This document shows, piece by piece, positions 35,138 through 44,702 of a stretch of 64,000 nt of DNA. This DNA is from Bradyrhizobium monzae. Its GTDB lineage: Bacteria > Pseudomonadota > Alphaproteobacteria > Rhizobiales > Xanthobacteraceae. Under the pieces are notes generated by a model. That model saw only the letters and a program-made list of their open reading frames with translations. It was not told the origin of the DNA and ran no database searches. The stretch covers positions 186,001-250,000 of the forward strand of contig NZ_JAIRDQ010000007.1 of assembly GCF_021458635.1 (NCBI RefSeq). Direction: 5' to 3'. Each line of letters begins with the position of its first letter. Positions within the stretch are counted from its first letter, which is position 1. A program made the translations under genes and the position numbers.

Positions 35138-35600
35138 GCCCCAATTCGTCTATGTCACCTACATCGAGACCACGCCGGAAAAGCTGTGGGAGGCGCTGAC
35201 GTCGAGCGCGTTCACACGGCAATACTGGTTCGGCGCCGAGGTCCGCTCCGACTGGACGGTCGGCTCCCCCTTCGCGCTCACGCTCGACGGCGAGGTCACC
35301 GATTCCGGCAAAATCCTGGAGGCTGATCCGCCGCGGCGCCTATCCTACAGCTTCAAGCACGAGAAATTCGAGGAGCTGCGCGGCGAGCCGATCTCGCGCG
35401 TCGTGTTCACCATCGAACCCTTTGGCCCGCTCGTGCGTTTGACCGTGTTGCATGACGGCTTCGTGGAGGGCGGCAAATATCTCGGCGCCGTCTCCAATGG
35501 CTGGCCGGCGATCCTGTCCCAGCTCAAGAGCCTGCTCGAGACCGGCAAGCTGCTCGGCATTCCACGCGCAGCGCTCAACAAGGGGTTCGACGCAAAATGA
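35130..35600 (+). CDS. SRPBCC (AHSA1-type) protein 1
   Basis: 156 residues from the ATG at 35130 (a GTG at 35127 is also possible). AHSA1/START-like fold: VYVTYIETTPEKLWEALTSSAFTRQYWFGAEVRSDWTVGSPF and NGWPAILSQLKSLLETGK. The pocket proteins of this family bind hydrophobic ligands. It overlaps the ArsR gene (8 nt) and the next SRPBCC gene (ATGA), so the three are translationally coupled. Ligand unknown. Confidence 0.9.
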   Translation: MSKPQFVYVTYIETTPEKLWEALTSSAFTRQYWFGAEVRSDWTVGSPFALTLDGEVTDSGKILEADPPRRLSYSFKHEKFEELRGEPISRVVFTIEPFGPLVRLTVLHDGFVEGGKYLGAVSNGWPAILSQLKSLLETGKLLGIPRAALNKGFDAK

Positions 35601-36109
35601 ATCTGGACCAATTCAAGCCGCTGACAGTCTACACCATCTACATCGCCTCCACGCCGGAGAAAGTGTGGGAGGCGCTGACCTCGGCTGAGTTCAGCCGAAG
35701 GTATTTCTCCGGCTTTGCGGTGGAGATGCAGCCGAAGCTCGGCGGTACATTCATCGTGCGTGCGCCCGATGGTTCGGAGCACATCTCCGGCGAAGTGTTC
35801 GAGTACGATCCGCCGAGGAAGCTGACGGTGACGTGGAACGTCAACTGGCCCGACCTCGTCGCAAAGCTCGGCACCACGCTGGTCACCTACGAGATCGAGC
35901 AAGCCGGCGAAGCCGTCCGCCTCACCATGAGCGAACGCCACGACCGCGATCTCAGCGACGACATTCTCTCCGGCGGCCGCACCGGCTGGCCCGCGATCCT
36001 CTCGGGGTTGAAGAGTTTGCTGGAAACGGGGAAGGCGCCGCAGATCAAGATGTCGCCGCCTCTGAAGATGCTGGAGGCGTTGAAGACGATGGGGATCAAG
36101 ACGCCTTAG
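35597..36109 (+). CDS. SRPBCC (AHSA1-type) protein 2
   Basis: 170 residues, a paralogue of the preceding gene. The shared phrases IASTPEKVWEALTSAEFSRRYF and GWPAILSGLKSLLETGK point to a tandem duplication followed by divergence. The ATGA overlap (35597-35600) couples the two. The pocket-lining parts differ (EMQPKLGGTFIVRAPDG versus the first copy's RSDWTVGSPFALTLDG), so ligands may differ. Confidence 0.9.
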   Translation: MNLDQFKPLTVYTIYIASTPEKVWEALTSAEFSRRYFSGFAVEMQPKLGGTFIVRAPDGSEHISGEVFEYDPPRKLTVTWNVNWPDLVAKLGTTLVTYEIEQAGEAVRLTMSERHDRDLSDDILSGGRTGWPAILSGLKSLLETGKAPQIKMSPPLKMLEALKTMGIKTP

Positions 36110-36140
36110 GGTGAGAGGCCTGCCTCCGCAGGCTCGGTAT

Positions 36141-36182
36141 CGCAGGGTGGGCAAAGGCGCGCTCGCGCCGTGCCCACCACCG
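36141..36182. repeat. half copy of the GTGGGC palindromic repeat
   Basis: GTGGGCAAAGGCGCG and CGCGCCGTGCCCAC form one arm pair of the element seen complete at 22377-22466 and 44587-44683. It lies just after the SRPBCC operon. Confidence 0.7.
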
Positions 36183-36385
36183 ATCCAACTGCGACAGAGC
36201 TGCTGCGTATGGGTGCAACTTGACGCGCGACGACAGGACGAGTGTGGCGACACCGCAATGCACGCGCAGCGAAATCTTGGCCATCGGTACGATTTTCCAG
36301 CCGATGGCTATGGACTGCGCAGACGATCGTGCCGCAAATTGCACCGCCGAACAAGCGCGCGCGAAGAGCGGACCCGCCCCCACCG

Positions 36386-38614
36386 ATGAGCCTGCGTACC
36401 CGCTTACTGATCCTCGTCATCGCGGCCATGCTGGTGCCGGCGAGCCTCGTTGGCTTGCGCTTCGTGCAAAACCGCACCAGCGAGATCAACGCGGCGCTGG
36501 CCAATCTGGCCGCATCCGCCGACGACATCGCGAGCGATCTGAACGAGAAGATTCAGGGCACCGCGCAGCTTCACTACGGCCTCGCCCGCGCCCGCGACCT
36601 CGACACGCGCGACAAGGCAGCATGCTCGGCGTTCCTGTCGGACGTGCGCGAAGAATATCCGCAGTTCACGGGCATCTTGACCATCGATCCCGACGGCCAC
36701 CTGTTCTGCGACTCGCTCCGGACCAACCGCGCGCTCGATCTGAATGATCGGGCCTATTTCAGGCAGGCGAAGGTCTCGCAGGGTGCCGTCGCGGTGGAGC
36801 CGGTGTTCGGCCGCCTGACCGGATTATCGGTGCTCCAGATCGCCTACCCCGTCCGATCGGATGCGGGCGCGCTGAAATTCGTGCTGCTCGCTTCGTTCAA
36901 CCTGAACAAATTCGCGGAATTTCACGACAAGCGCTTGCTTGCCGAGAAGGAGATCCTGTTCGTCGACAGCAAAGGGACCGTCCTCGTCGCCCCCAAGGCC
37001 GGCGGCTGGAGTGAGCCCGTCGGCGCGTCGATCGCGGGGTCCGACCTATTCCGCTTCGCGACAACGCCCAATGGCGAAGCGTCGCGAGAGGTCATCGATC
37101 GCCAGGGCCGCACGCAGGTCTGGGCCGTCGCCCGCTCGCCGGCGATCCGCAAGGCCGGCCTCACCATCCTGGTCGGACGCTCCAAGGACGGACTGGTCGC
37201 AGAGGCGAACCGCCGGCTCTACGAGGACATGGCGATCCTCGCGGTGGCCTCGCTGCTGCTGCTGGCCGGCATCTGGATCCTTGCGACCGTCAGCGTCGGG
37301 CGCCAGGTCGGACGGCTTGCCGCAATGGCAAAGCGGCTCGGGCTTGGCGATCTCAGCGCGCGCATTCCACCGCCGCATCCGAGCGGCGAGCTCGGCGGAT
37401 TGATGGCCCTGCTCAACGGCACCGCCGAGTCGCTCGAGCAGCAACGCGCCGCCATCGCCGACCTCAGCCACAAGCTCAGCCAGTCCCAGAAGATGGAAGC
37501 TATGGGCCAGCTCACCGGCGGCGTGGCGCATGATTTCAACAATCTCCTGACCGTCATTCTCGGCAACTCCGAGCATCTCGCCGACCGGCTGGCGGACAAT
37601 AAGGAATTGCAACGGATCGCCGGCGAGATCGCGACCGCCGCCGAGCGCGGCTCCGACCTGACGCGGAGCCTGCTCGCCTTCGCGCGCAAGCAGCCGCTCC
37701 GGCCCAGAGAGATCGACATTGCCGAGAAGGTCGTCGGCATGGAGCAGCTGTTGCGCCGGTCGCTCGGCGAGCACATCGAGTGCAGCTTCGCGTTTGGAGG
37801 CGATTTGTGGCTGACCAGTGTCGATCCCGGCCAACTGGCAACCGCCCTGCTCAACCTCGTGCTCAACGCGCGCGACGCGATGCCTGACGGCGGCAGACTG
37901 ACGGTCGAGGTGCGCAACAACTCGCTCGGTCGGTCCGATCTCGACGTCAACGGCGAGCCGCGGCCCGGCGACTACGTCATGGTGGCCGTGACCGATACAG
38001 GCTGTGGTATGCCCGAGGACGTCGCGAGCCGTGCGTTCGAACCGTTCTTCACCACCAAGGAAGTCGGCAAGGGCACCGGGCTCGGCCTGAGCATGGTCTA
38101 CGGCTTTGCGCAACAGTCCGGCGGTCTCGTGCAGCTGCAGTCCGAACCAGGGCAAGGCAGCGTCGTCAGGCTGTTTTTCCCGCGCATCGCGGCGACGCTG
38201 AATGAGGAGACGGCTCCGGCGGAACAGATCATCGCCCCCGACGGAAGCGAGACCGTTCTCGTCGTCGAGGACGACGACATGGTGCGGGCCTATGTCGAGA
38301 GCGAACTGAGGACGCTGGGCTACCGCGTCATCGCCACCTCGAACGGGCCGGCGGCTCTCGAGGTGCTGCGCCAGCCCGGTGATATCCATTTGCTGTTCAC
38401 CGACGTCGTAATGCCCGGTGGCATGTTCGGGCCGGAACTTGCGCGGCAAGCGACTGCCTTGCGGCCCGATCTCAAAGTGCTCTTCACCTCCGGCTACAGC
38501 CAAAATCCCGTCAAGACGCCCGACGGGGTCGACGCCCGGATCCTGACCAAGCCGTTCAAGCGGCAGGACCTGGCCGCGATGCTGCGGTCCGCATTATCGG
38601 CGCCGTCGCGCTAG
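36386..38614 (+). CDS. hybrid sensor histidine kinase with Cache-type sensor and receiver
   Basis: 742 residues from the ATG at 36386. Transmembrane helix 1 (about 6-25) and helix 2 (about 285-308) enclose a periplasmic dCache-like domain (about 30-280). A HAMP-like segment follows, then HisKA with QLTGGVAHDFNNLLTVILGN (phospho-acceptor His), HATPase (NLVLNARDAM, DTGCGM, GTGLGLSMVYGFAQQSGG) and a C-terminal receiver with Asp in LLFTDVVMPGG. The receiver makes it a hybrid kinase that could work through a phosphorelay. No regulator gene is adjacent. The signal is not predictable from sequence. Confidence 0.93.
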   Translation: MSLRTRLLILVIAAMLVPASLVGLRFVQNRTSEINAALANLAASADDIASDLNEKIQGTAQLHYGLARARDLDTRDKAACSAFLSDVREEYPQFTGILTIDPDGHLFCDSLRTNRALDLNDRAYFRQAKVSQGAVAVEPVFGRLTGLSVLQIAYPVRSDAGALKFVLLASFNLNKFAEFHDKRLLAEKEILFVDSKGTVLVAPKAGGWSEPVGASIAGSDLFRFATTPNGEASREVIDRQGRTQVWAVARSPAIRKAGLTILVGRSKDGLVAEANRRLYEDMAILAVASLLLLAGIWILATVSVGRQVGRLAAMAKRLGLGDLSARIPPPHPSGELGGLMALLNGTAESLEQQRAAIADLSHKLSQSQKMEAMGQLTGGVAHDFNNLLTVILGNSEHLADRLADNKELQRIAGEIATAAERGSDLTRSLLAFARKQPLRPREIDIAEKVVGMEQLLRRSLGEHIECSFAFGGDLWLTSVDPGQLATALLNLVLNARDAMPDGGRLTVEVRNNSLGRSDLDVNGEPRPGDYVMVAVTDTGCGMPEDVASRAFEPFFTTKEVGKGTGLGLSMVYGFAQQSGGLVQLQSEPGQGSVVRLFFPRIAATLNEETAPAEQIIAPDGSETVLVVEDDDMVRAYVESELRTLGYRVIATSNGPAALEVLRQPGDIHLLFTDVVMPGGMFGPELARQATALRPDLKVLFTSGYSQNPVKTPDGVDARILTKPFKRQDLAAMLRSALSAPSR

Positions 38615-38699
38615 CGAGACACGAGCAGCAGCGCCACGCCGAGATTGGCCGAGGAGCTTGCGCTCAAGCAACTGATTGAGCGGCCGGCATGCCTGGAAG

Positions 38700-40310
38700 C
38701 TACCCCCTCGCCCGCAGCTCGCGCCGGAGCACCTTGCCTGTCGCCGTCATCGGCAAGGTCTCGGCGAACTCGACGAAGCGCGGATATTCGTGCGCGGCAA
38801 GCTGCACTTTCACGAATTCCTGGATCTCGCGCGCGAGCGTATCGCCGGCAGCAAAGCCCGGGCGCAGCACGATCCAGGCCTTGATCGATTCCGTGCGGAT
38901 CGGATCGGGAATGCCGACCACGGCCGCCATTGCCACCGACGGATGCTTCATCAGCGTGTGCTCGATCTCGGACGGGCCGACGCGGTAGCCGGCTGTGGTG
39001 ATGACGTCATCCTCGCGGCTGACGTACCAGAAATAGCCGTCTTCATCCTGCACGCCGAGATCACCGGTCAATAGAAACTCGCCGGCATATTTCTTCGCCG
39101 TAGCCTCCGGATTGCGCCAGTATTCGAGCATGGTCACGGGGCAGGGCTGGCGTACGCCGATGATGCCGCGCTGCCCGTGTGGCTGCTCCTCGCCCTTGTC
39201 GTCGACGATGCGGACATCAAAACCCGGCGTCGCCTTGCCCATCGAGCCCGGGCGGATCGGAAACAGGTTGGAGTTGCTGCCGATCACGAGATTGCACTCG
39301 GTCTGGCCGAACACCTCATGGGCGTCGATGCCAAAGGTCTCTCGCACCCAGCCGAGCAACTCGCCGCCGAGTGATTCACCGCCGGTGAAAATGCTGCGCA
39401 GCTTGACGCCCACATGCTTCACGCCGGCCTGTCGCATCAGCTTCAGCGCGGTCGGCGGCAGGAAGACGTTGCGCACGCCGAGGTCGGCCATCATCTGCAT
39501 CGCCGCCTGCGGCTCGAATTTTCGCGCACGATGGCCGACCAGGGGAATGCCGTGATACCAGAACGCGAGCAGGCCATTGACGAGCCCCCCGATCCAGGCC
39601 CAGTCCGCCGGCGTCCACATGAGGTCGCCGGGCCTGGGCAGGAAGTTGTGGCACATCTCGACATTCGGCAGATGCCCGAGCACGACGCGGTGCGCATGCA
39701 GCGCGCCCTTCGGATTGCCTGTGGTGCCTGACGTATAGATGATCAGCGCGGGATCGTCGGCGGAGGTGTCGACGGTCGCAAAGTCCTCGGATGCGGTTTC
39801 GATCGATGACCAGAACGGTTTTGCACCAGCGTGAACGGCGCCGCTCGTGATGTAGATGTCCTGCAAATAGGGCAAACGATCGCGGATCTTCGTCAGCTTC
39901 TCCCAGCCCGCCTCGTCGGTGATGATTGCTCTTGCTTGCGAATTCGACAGGCGGAATTCCAGCGCGTCCTCGCCGAACAGAGCAAACAGCGGGATCGAGA
40001 TCAGTCCGGAGCGGAACGCAGCCATATGCGCGATCGGCAGCTCCAGCGACTGGGACAGGAATACCGCGACGCGATCACCGCGCACGAGCCCGTCCGCCTT
40101 CAGCACATTGGCGAAGCGGCGCGACATCTCGGCGACCTCGTCGAAGGAGGTGCGGGTGGTGGCGCCGTTCTCGTCGACATAGATCAGCGCGAGCCGGCCG
40201 GTGCCGTCGGCATGACGATCGCAGCACGCCTCCGCCATGTTGAAGCGCGCCGGGATGTCCCAGCGGAAGTTGCGGGTGAGCTCGTCGTAGGTTGCGGCTT
40301 CGGTCAGCAT
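38700..40310 (-). CDS. acyl-CoA synthetase (AMP-forming)
   Basis: 536 residues of the ANL superfamily. The AMP/phosphate loop is IIYTSGTTGNPKGALH; other motifs are FGQTECNLVIGSN (A5-like) and LTGDLGVQDEDGYFWYVSREDDVITTAGYRVGPSEIEHTLMKHPSV, and the C-terminal catalytic Lys is in ATGKVLRREL. It resembles acetate/benzoate- and medium-chain-type ligases. Its start lies 3 nt after the epoxide hydrolase gene, so the two are cotranscribed and could serve in degradation of an epoxidised acid (inference). Confidence 0.9.
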   Translation of the reverse strand: MLTEAATYDELTRNFRWDIPARFNMAEACCDRHADGTGRLALIYVDENGATTRTSFDEVAEMSRRFANVLKADGLVRGDRVAVFLSQSLELPIAHMAAFRSGLISIPLFALFGEDALEFRLSNSQARAIITDEAGWEKLTKIRDRLPYLQDIYITSGAVHAGAKPFWSSIETASEDFATVDTSADDPALIIYTSGTTGNPKGALHAHRVVLGHLPNVEMCHNFLPRPGDLMWTPADWAWIGGLVNGLLAFWYHGIPLVGHRARKFEPQAAMQMMADLGVRNVFLPPTALKLMRQAGVKHVGVKLRSIFTGGESLGGELLGWVRETFGIDAHEVFGQTECNLVIGSNSNLFPIRPGSMGKATPGFDVRIVDDKGEEQPHGQRGIIGVRQPCPVTMLEYWRNPEATAKKYAGEFLLTGDLGVQDEDGYFWYVSREDDVITTAGYRVGPSEIEHTLMKHPSVAMAAVVGIPDPIRTESIKAWIVLRPGFAAGDTLAREIQEFVKVQLAAHEYPRFVEFAETLPMTATGKVLRRELRARG

Positions 40311-40313
40311 GGC

Positions 40314-41453
40314 TCAGCGCACCGTCGCAAAGAATTTTCTGACATCGCGCACGAACAGCTCCGGCTGCTCGAACGCAGCGAAATGCCCGCCCTTCTCCAT
40401 CTCGCTCCAATGCGTGATGTTGTGGAAGTTCGGCTCCATCCAGCGCCGCACCGGCGTGATGATCTCCTTGGGAAACACGGCCACACCGGTCGGCGCGGTC
40501 ACCTTGGGCGTCGTGCGGCGCTTGCCGAAGCTCTCCCAATAAAGCCGTGCGGACGACGCCGCCGTCTCGGTCGTCCAATAGAGCATGACGTTGTCGAGCA
40601 GCTCGTCCTTGTCAAAGATGTTTTCAGGATGTCCGTTGCAATCGGTCCAGGCCCAGAATTTTTCCAGGATCCAGGCGGCCTGCCCGCTCGGCGAATCCGT
40701 CAGGCCATAGCCGAGCGTCTGAGGTCGGGTCGATTGCTGCTTGGAGTAACCGGAGTCCAGATCGACGTAATGCTTGAGCCCCGCAAGCGCACGCTTCTCT
40801 TCCGCCGTCGGCTCGCCCTCGACCTTCGGCGCCGCGTTGAAGGCGAGCGTGATGTGAATGCCGGCGCAATGCTCGGCGTCCTGCATGCCGAGCGAGGACG
40901 TGACCGCCGAGCCCCAGTCTCCGCCCTGCGCGCCGTAACGCGCGTAACCCAACCGGTCCATCAACTTCGCCCAGGTCGCCGCGATGCGATCGACGCCCCA
41001 GCCGGTCGTCTTGGGTTTTGCAGAGAAGCCGAAGCCCGGCAGCGAGGGGCAGATCACATCGAAGGCATCCGCGGGATGGCCGCCATGCGCGACCGGATCG
41101 ACCAGCGGTGCGATCACCTTCTGAAATTCGACGATCGAGCCGGGCCAGCCATGGGTGATGATCAGCGGCAGCGCGCTCGCTTCTTTCGAGCGCACATGCA
41201 GAAAGTGGATGTCGAGCCCGTCGATCTCGGTGGTGAACTGCGCAAAACGGTTGAGTTTTGCTTCGCGCGCGCGCCAGTCGTAGCCATCGGCCCAATAGGC
41301 GCAGATGTCCCGGATCCACTTCAGCGGCGCGCCCTGGCTCCAGTCATCGACCAGCTCCGCCTCCGGCCAGCGCGTGCGGGCCAGGCGCGACTTGAGGTCG
41401 GCGAGGATGTCGTCGCTGATGGCGATGCGGAACGGTTCGATGGCGTCGGTCAT
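40314..41453 (-). CDS. epoxide hydrolase (microsomal-type EHN family)
   Basis: 379 residues from the ATG at 41453. The EHN domain at the N-terminus (IAISDDILADLKSRLARTRWPEAELVDDWSQG) precedes an alpha/beta hydrolase fold with the oxyanion motif HGWPGS, nucleophile Asp in GGDWGS and the catalytic His in GGHFAAFEQPE. Microsomal-type epoxide hydrolases add water to epoxides. The neighbour downstream is an acyl-CoA synthetase in the same operon. The substrate is unknown. Confidence 0.92.
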   Translation of the reverse strand: MTDAIEPFRIAISDDILADLKSRLARTRWPEAELVDDWSQGAPLKWIRDICAYWADGYDWRAREAKLNRFAQFTTEIDGLDIHFLHVRSKEASALPLIITHGWPGSIVEFQKVIAPLVDPVAHGGHPADAFDVICPSLPGFGFSAKPKTTGWGVDRIAATWAKLMDRLGYARYGAQGGDWGSAVTSSLGMQDAEHCAGIHITLAFNAAPKVEGEPTAEEKRALAGLKHYVDLDSGYSKQQSTRPQTLGYGLTDSPSGQAAWILEKFWAWTDCNGHPENIFDKDELLDNVMLYWTTETAASSARLYWESFGKRRTTPKVTAPTGVAVFPKEIITPVRRWMEPNFHNITHWSEMEKGGHFAAFEQPELFVRDVRKFFATVR

Positions 41454-41477
41454 CGGTTGCCTCCCCAGTTTCTTCTT

Positions 41478-41581
41478 GTCATTCCGGGGCGCGCGGAGCG
41501 CGAGCCCGGAATCCATTGAACAACGGACTCAGCAGCGCGATAGATTCCGGATCCGACGCTGACGCGTCGCTCCGGAATGAC
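41478..41581. repeat. intergenic palindromic repeat, GTCATTCCGGGG family (copy 2)
   Basis: It is framed by GTCATTCCGGGGCGCGCG and CGCTCCGGAATGAC, with inner arms GAGCCCGGAATCCA and TAGATTCCGGATCC. It is diverged from copy 1 (28931-29034) but has the same architecture. It lies between epoxide hydrolase and yqeY. Confidence 0.85.
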
Positions 41582-41584
41582 AAA

Positions 41585-42040
41585 TCAGCCCGTCAGCGCC
41601 GCCTTCACCAGGCCGCTGGCCTTGCCGAAATCCATTTGCCCCGCGTACTTCGCCCGCAACGCCGCGATCACCTTGCCCATGTCCTTCATGCCGGCAGCGC
41701 CGGTCTCGGTGATGGCGTCCGCGATCGCCTTCTTCACCTCGTCGTCCGACATCTGCTTCGGCAAGTATGCCGAGATCACCGCGATCTCCTCGCGCTCCTG
41801 CGCGGCGAGTTCGGCGCGGCCGCCCTTGTCGTAGAGTTCAACCGACTCCTGGCGCTGCTTGATCATCTTCTGGAAGACGCCGAGCAGGTCTGCGTCCGAC
41901 AGCGGCGGCTTGCCGTTGCCGCGCGCATCGATGTCGGCGTTCTTGATGGTCGAGTTGACCATGCGCAGCGTCGAGAGCTTGCGCTCGTTCTTGGCCTTCA
42001 TGGCCTCCTTGACCGCATTGTTGATGTCGTCGCGCAGCAT
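41585..42040 (-). CDS. GatB/YqeY-domain protein
   Basis: 151 residues: MLRDDINNAVKEAMKAKNERKLSTLRMVNSTIKNADIDAR..., then LIKQRQESVELYDKGGRAELAAQEREEIAVISAYLPKQMSDDEVKKAI and AALRAKYAGQMDFGKASGLVKAALTG. The YqeY domain also occurs in the C-terminus of GatB, and stand-alone YqeY may affect tRNA-dependent amidation (role unproven). In many alphaproteobacteria yqeY sits near carA and dnaG; here it is next to carA but dnaG is about 13 kb away. Confidence 0.93.
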   Translation of the reverse strand: MLRDDINNAVKEAMKAKNERKLSTLRMVNSTIKNADIDARGNGKPPLSDADLLGVFQKMIKQRQESVELYDKGGRAELAAQEREEIAVISAYLPKQMSDDEVKKAIADAITETGAAGMKDMGKVIAALRAKYAGQMDFGKASGLVKAALTG

Positions 42041-42114
42041 GGTCGCCTCACTTGGAAACAGTCCGGAAAGACTCGTGGTCTACAACAAGACCTAGATTCT
42101 ATATAGGTGCTTGC

Positions 42115-42483
42115 ATGAAGACCGGAAAGCATCTCGCCATGTTGGCGGTCTGCCTCGTGGTGCTATGGGGAAGCCGTTTCGGCCCCTATACCTGCGGCGC
42201 CCTCCCCGGCTTTGCGAGCGAGATCAACTCGTCCTGGCTCGCCATCGTATTGTACGGCCTCTTTCTGATCCTTTTGCTGTATCTGCCAGTCTACGACTTC
42301 ATTTCCCTGCTGACGTACAAGTTCGGCTGGGAGACGGATTTCGATCCGCTCGTGGTCTATGAAGGTGAGCAGTCGATGCAACCGATCTCGCGGAAGGCGA
42401 GACACCTGTTTTACGTGCTCGACATCGCCATCGTGGTCTTCGCCCTCCTGCCGCTTTGGACCAGGGTTGCCTATTGCGGATAG
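42115..42483 (+). CDS. membrane hypothetical protein
   Basis: 122 residues from the ATG at 42115, with three likely transmembrane helices (HLAMLAVCLVVLWGSRF, WLAIVLYGLFLILLLYLPVY, FYVLDIAIVVFALLPLW). The pair of Cys residues (PYTCGALPG and the C-terminal AYCG) is notable. It lies between yqeY (divergent) and carA. No family is recognised. Confidence 0.6.
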   Translation: MKTGKHLAMLAVCLVVLWGSRFGPYTCGALPGFASEINSSWLAIVLYGLFLILLLYLPVYDFISLLTYKFGWETDFDPLVVYEGEQSMQPISRKARHLFYVLDIAIVVFALLPLWTRVAYCG

Positions 42484-42733
42484 CTTGCGCGGATCCACCT
42501 GGTGATGATTGTCTGCCGCAGATTGCCCTCGCCCTCGACATCCTCGTCCAGCCCGGGAACCGGCACGATCGGGATCGCCCGATCCATTATTGCCTCGCAA
42601 GCCCCTGATTTTGCCGGAAATTAGTCGGCTGAGCTTGGGGGCCCGTGGCGGCCCGTCAAATATGCAAAAACGCATGTGAATCCGGCCTTTCCCGCTTTGA
42701 CGGGCGCGCCCGCGGGGACTATGAAGCGGGCTC

Positions 42734-43924
42734 ATGACACAACATGACAACGATACCGCTTGGCCGGACCATAAACCGACCGCGCTCCTCGTGCTCGCCG
42801 ATGGCACGGTGCTCGAAGGCTTTGGTCTCGGCGCCGAAGGCCAGGCCGTCGGTGAAGTCTGCTTCAACACCGCGATGACCGGCTACGAAGAGATCCTCAC
42901 CGATCCCTCCTATGCCGGCCAGCTCATCACCTTCACCTTCCCGCATATCGGCAATGTCGGTACCAACGAGGAAGACATCGAGACGGTGAACATGGCCGCG
43001 ACGCCGGGTGCGCGCGGCGTGATCCTGCGCACCGCGATCACCGATCCCTCGAATTACCGCGCCACCAAGCATCTCGACCAGTGGCTGAAGGCGCGCGGCA
43101 TCATCGGCCTGTCCGGCATCGACACGCGCGCGTTGACTGCGCTGATCCGCTCGAAGGGCATGCCCAACGCCGTGATCGCACACGCCAAGGATGGCGAGTT
43201 CGATCTGCACGGGCTGAAGGAAGAAGCGCGCGAATGGCCCGGCCTCGAGGGCATGGACCTCGTGCCGATGGTTACCTCCGGCCAACGCTTCACCTGGGAC
43301 GAGACGCCCTGGCTGTGGGACAAAGGTTTCGGCCGGCAGGACAAGCCTGAATTCAACGTCGTCGCCATCGACTACGGCATCAAGCGCAACATTTTGCGCC
43401 TGCTCGCCGGCGTCGGCTGCAAGGTGACGGTGGTGCCGGCGACAACGTCATCTGAAGACATTCTGGCGATGAAGCCGGACGGCGTGTTCCTGTCGAACGG
43501 CCCGGGCGATCCGGCCGCGACCGGGAAATACGCGGTGCCTGTGATCCAGGACGTCATCAAGTCGGGCACCCCGACCTTCGGAATTTGTCTGGGTCACCAG
43601 ATGCTCGGCCTCGCCGTCGGCGCGAAGACCAGGAAGATGCACCAGGGCCATCACGGCGCCAATCATCCCGTGAAGGACGAGACCACCGGCAAGGTCGAGA
43701 TCACCTCGATGAACCACGGTTTTGCCGTAGACGAGAATACGCTGCCGAAGGGCGCAACGCAGACCCACATCTCGCTGTTCGACGGCTCCAATTGCGGCAT
43801 CCAGCTCGACGGCAAGCCGGTGTTCTCGGTGCAGTACCATCCCGAAGCCTCACCGGGTCCGCGCGACTCGCACTACCTGTTCCAGCGCTTTGCCGATCTG
43901 ATGCGACAGAAGAAGAGCGCGTAA
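42734..43924 (+). CDS. carA: carbamoyl-phosphate synthase small subunit
   Basis: 396 residues. The N-terminal CPS small-chain domain (LVLADGTVLEGFGLGAEGQAVGEVCFNTAMTGYEEILTDPSYAGQLITFTFPHIGNVGTN) is followed by a class I glutamine amidotransferase domain with the catalytic Cys in FGICLGHQMLG (about residue 285) and the His-x-Glu in YHPEASPGP. It supplies ammonia from glutamine for carbamoyl phosphate (pyrimidines, arginine). Its partner carB is not adjacent but 4.2 kb downstream. A terminator follows, so carA is transcribed separately. Confidence 0.99.
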   Translation: MTQHDNDTAWPDHKPTALLVLADGTVLEGFGLGAEGQAVGEVCFNTAMTGYEEILTDPSYAGQLITFTFPHIGNVGTNEEDIETVNMAATPGARGVILRTAITDPSNYRATKHLDQWLKARGIIGLSGIDTRALTALIRSKGMPNAVIAHAKDGEFDLHGLKEEAREWPGLEGMDLVPMVTSGQRFTWDETPWLWDKGFGRQDKPEFNVVAIDYGIKRNILRLLAGVGCKVTVVPATTSSEDILAMKPDGVFLSNGPGDPAATGKYAVPVIQDVIKSGTPTFGICLGHQMLGLAVGAKTRKMHQGHHGANHPVKDETTGKVEITSMNHGFAVDENTLPKGATQTHISLFDGSNCGIQLDGKPVFSVQYHPEASPGPRDSHYLFQRFADLMRQKKSA

Positions 43925-43958
43925 GCTCAGCTGCTTCGCAATCGTTACGACAACATCA

Positions 43959-43986
43959 TGCCCGGGCCTCGTCCCGGGCATTTTTG
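43959..43986 (+). terminator. intrinsic terminator after carA
   Basis: ATGCCCGGG-CCTCGT-CCCGGGCAT followed by TTTTT. It ends the carA transcript before the cupin gene. Confidence 0.88.
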
Positions 43987-44048
43987 TTGGAGGAACAGCG
44001 TCTCACGCCTTTCGTTAACGACCATTAGGCTTTCGCAGGAGCCCCGCC

Positions 44049-44570
44049 ATGTCCGTCGTCCGTGACTATGCCGAACCGCTCGCCATCGTCTTCGAAGACG
44101 ACGGGCTGGTGCCGAACAACATCCTCCCCTTCCTCGTCTACCAGGGCGCGGTGAAGCTCGATCCGAAGCGGCCCGAGGAGACCATCGAAAACCTGTTCGA
44201 AACCAACAATTGGGGCGGGACGTGGCGTAACGGCGTCTACGATTACCTGCACTACCACGCGACGGTGCATGAGGTGCTCGGCGTCGCGCGCGGTCATGCC
44301 CGCGTTCGCTTCGGCGGCGATCACGGCCAGGAGCTCGACATCAAGGCCGGCGATGTCGCGATCCTCCCCGCAGGCACCGGACATCAGCTCATCAACGCGA
44401 GCGATGATTTCTGCGTGATCGGTGCCTATCCGCCGGGATCAAAGATGGAGATCACGCGGGCCACGCCGGAGAATCACGCCAAGGCGTTGAAGACGATTCC
44501 AAACGTCGCGCGGCCGCCGGCCGATCCGGTGACGGGCAAGCACGGCGCATTGATGCGGCTGTGGCGATAG
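44049..44570 (+). CDS. cupin-fold protein
   Basis: 173 residues, a single cupin barrel (YDYLHYHATVHEVLGVARGHARVRFGGDHGQELDIKAGDVAILPAGTGHQLINASDDFCVIGAYPPG). Metal-binding positions are partly kept: His in YLHYHATVHEV and in GTGHQ. It resembles the YjlB type. Reaction unknown. It follows the carA terminator and precedes a palindromic repeat. Confidence 0.85.
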   Translation: MSVVRDYAEPLAIVFEDDGLVPNNILPFLVYQGAVKLDPKRPEETIENLFETNNWGGTWRNGVYDYLHYHATVHEVLGVARGHARVRFGGDHGQELDIKAGDVAILPAGTGHQLINASDDFCVIGAYPPGSKMEITRATPENHAKALKTIPNVARPPADPVTGKHGALMRLWR

Positions 44571-44586
44571 CTAGAAGCGACGGTGC

Positions 44587-44683
44587 CGTAGGGTGGGCAA
44601 ATAGAGCGAAGCGTGCCCACCATTTAGCCGTACGGACAGATGGTGGGCACGGCGCGCAAGAGCGCGCCTTTGCCCACCCTACG
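44587..44683. repeat. intergenic palindromic repeat, GTGGGC family (copy 2)
   Basis: It is framed by CGTAGGGTGGGCAAA and TTTGCCCACCCTACG, with inner GCGTGCCCACCAT / TGGTGGGCACGGC arms. It is the same element as at 22377-22466. Confidence 0.88.
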
Positions 44684-44702
44684 GGAGCTACTGAATTGGC
44701 AC

